Source of the DNA: Bog-473 sp963745175
GTDB taxonomy: Bacteria > Actinomycetota > Acidimicrobiia > Acidimicrobiales > RAAP-2
DNA length: 64,000 nt
Direction: 5' to 3'
Assembly: GCA_963745175.1 (NCBI GenBank)
Contig: CAVUWK010000005.1
Span: 496,001-560,000, forward strand
Both the position numbers and the translations under genes were made by a program. The notes under the pieces were generated by a model. The model did no database searches, was not told the DNA's origin, and worked only from the letters and a program-made list of their open reading frames with translations. How positions within the stretch are numbered: position 1 is the first letter of the stretch; every line of letters starts with the position of its first letter. Of this stretch, positions 63,409 to 64,000 are shown one piece after another.

Positions 63409-64000
63409 TCAGAGCCGCTCGATGATGGTGCCCGTCGCCAGCGCGCCGCCGCAGCACATCGACACGAGCCCGTAGGTGCCGTCGGTGCGCTCGAGCTCGT
63501 GCAGGATCGTGGTGATCAGCCGGCTCCCGGTGGCGCCGACGGGGTGGCCGAGTGCGATGGCGCCGCCGTTGACGTTCAGCTTGTCCATGTCGGCCTCGTG
63601 CACCTTGGCCCAGCTGAGCACGATGGAGGCGAAGGCCTCGTTGACCTCGTAAAGGTCCATGTCATTCATCGTCATGCCGGCCTTGGCCAGCACCTTGCTG
63701 GTGGCAACGATCGGACCGTCGAGGTGGTAGTAGGGGTCGGACCCGGCCAGCACCTGGGCCACGATCCTCGCCCGCGGCTTGAGGCCCTCGGCCTTGGCCC
63801 GCTCCTCGGACATCCACAGCACGGCCGCAGCGCCGTCGGAGATCTGCGACGACGTCCCTGCGGTGTGCATCCCGTCGGGAAGCACCGGCTTCAGCTTGGC
63901 CAGGCCCTCGAGCGTCGTCTCGCGCGGGCCCTGGTCCTTGGTGACGATCATCTTCTCGCCGCCGTGCTCGCCCCGCGGCCCCTCCTCACCCACCATCGGA
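63409..64000 (-). CDS. Thiolase family acetyl-CoA acetyltransferase, C-terminal part (5' end outside window)
   Basis: The C-terminal portion of a thiolase, running off the right edge. Present are TAGTSSQISDGAAAVLWMSEERA, NEAFASIVLSWAKVH, GGAIALGHPVGATGSR with the catalytic His, and the acid/base Cys in SMCCGGALATGTI. The N-terminal half with the acyl-carrying Cys lies outside. Thiolases cleave 3-ketoacyl-CoA in the last step of beta-oxidation. A 55-base gap separates it from the crotonase downstream. Confidence 0.92.
   Translation of the reverse strand, partial: PMVGEEGPRGEHGGEKMIVTKDQGPRETTLEGLAKLKPVLPDGMHTAGTSSQISDGAAAVLWMSEERAKAEGLKPRARIVAQVLAGSDPYYHLDGPIVATSKVLAKAGMTMNDMDLYEVNEAFASIVLSWAKVHEADMDKLNVNGGAIALGHPVGATGSRLITTILHELERTDGTYGLVSMCCGGALATGTIIERL

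Overview
The window is 64 kb of gene-dense, very GC-rich chromosomal DNA from an actinobacterium. Evidence for this is the homodimeric AceE-type pyruvate dehydrogenase, a complete decaprenyl-phosphoryl-arabinose module (ubiA-dprE1-dprE2), an LCP cell-wall ligase, many GTG starts with 4-base GTGA overlaps, and a KstR-like operator. The gene mix (many acyl-CoA dehydrogenases, crotonases and thioesterases) suggests an uncultured lineage such as Acidimicrobiia rather than a mycobacterium; that placement is inference. I see no phage, insertion sequence, CRISPR array, rRNA or tRNA.

Layout. 1-9 kb: the end of metH, a secreted/membrane hypothetical, small hydrolases and VOC proteins, a ketopantoate-reductase-like enzyme, a double-hotdog thioesterase and a metallo-beta-lactamase-fold gene. 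9-17 kb: lipoate and pyruvate dehydrogenase block (lipB-lipA fused, dlaT, lpdA, then rnhA and aceE). 17-19.5 kb: DinB-like and Rrf2 genes, an HhH-GPD protein, thiE. 19.6-22.8 kb: dprE2, dprE1, ubiA. 22.9-25.6 kb: a hydrolase and an acyl-CoA dehydrogenase carrying many indels, then an MBL hydrolase. 25.7-35 kb: SUF Fe-S assembly, split into sufC-sufS-sufU (+) and sufB, a Cys-rich protein, sufD, a Rieske protein and a second sufC (-), with an LCP gene between. 35-48.4 kb: ptrB, a RodZ-tail-like membrane protein, an RmlC-like epimerase, a flavin reductase, MBL hydrolase, epoxide-hydrolase-like enzyme, mutY, MaoC dehydratase, membrane protein, methyltransferase, an Mcd-like acyl-CoA dehydrogenase, an Mcl-like lyase and dienelactone hydrolase. 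48.5-51.6 kb: NlpC/P60 endopeptidase, an Lgt-like protein and small unknowns. 51.6-54.2 kb: divergent SDR and acyl-CoA synthetase around a KstR-like palindrome. 54.2-64 kb: GNAT, a 1107-residue cyclase/ATPase regulator, gamma-carbonic anhydrase-like protein, small proteins, a secreted beta-propeller, YjbQ, a PaaI thioesterase, a crotonase and the end of a thiolase.

How the genes fit together. AceE, DlaT and LpdA form pyruvate dehydrogenase, and LipB/LipA make its lipoyl cofactor. LipA and MutY need Fe-S clusters, which the SUF genes supply. UbiA, DprE1 and DprE2 make the arabinose donor for a cell-wall arabinan, and the LCP protein may attach wall polymer to peptidoglycan. The acyl-CoA enzymes point to lipid or steroid use and possibly an ethylmalonyl-CoA route.

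Quality warning. Between about 8 and 47.4 kb, about fifteen genes are interrupted by single-base indels, mostly insertions, although the conserved protein continues in the next frame. They look like uncorrected read errors. From 47.4 to 64 kb I see none. Genes carrying such shifts are annotated over their full reconstructed span and marked frameshifted.
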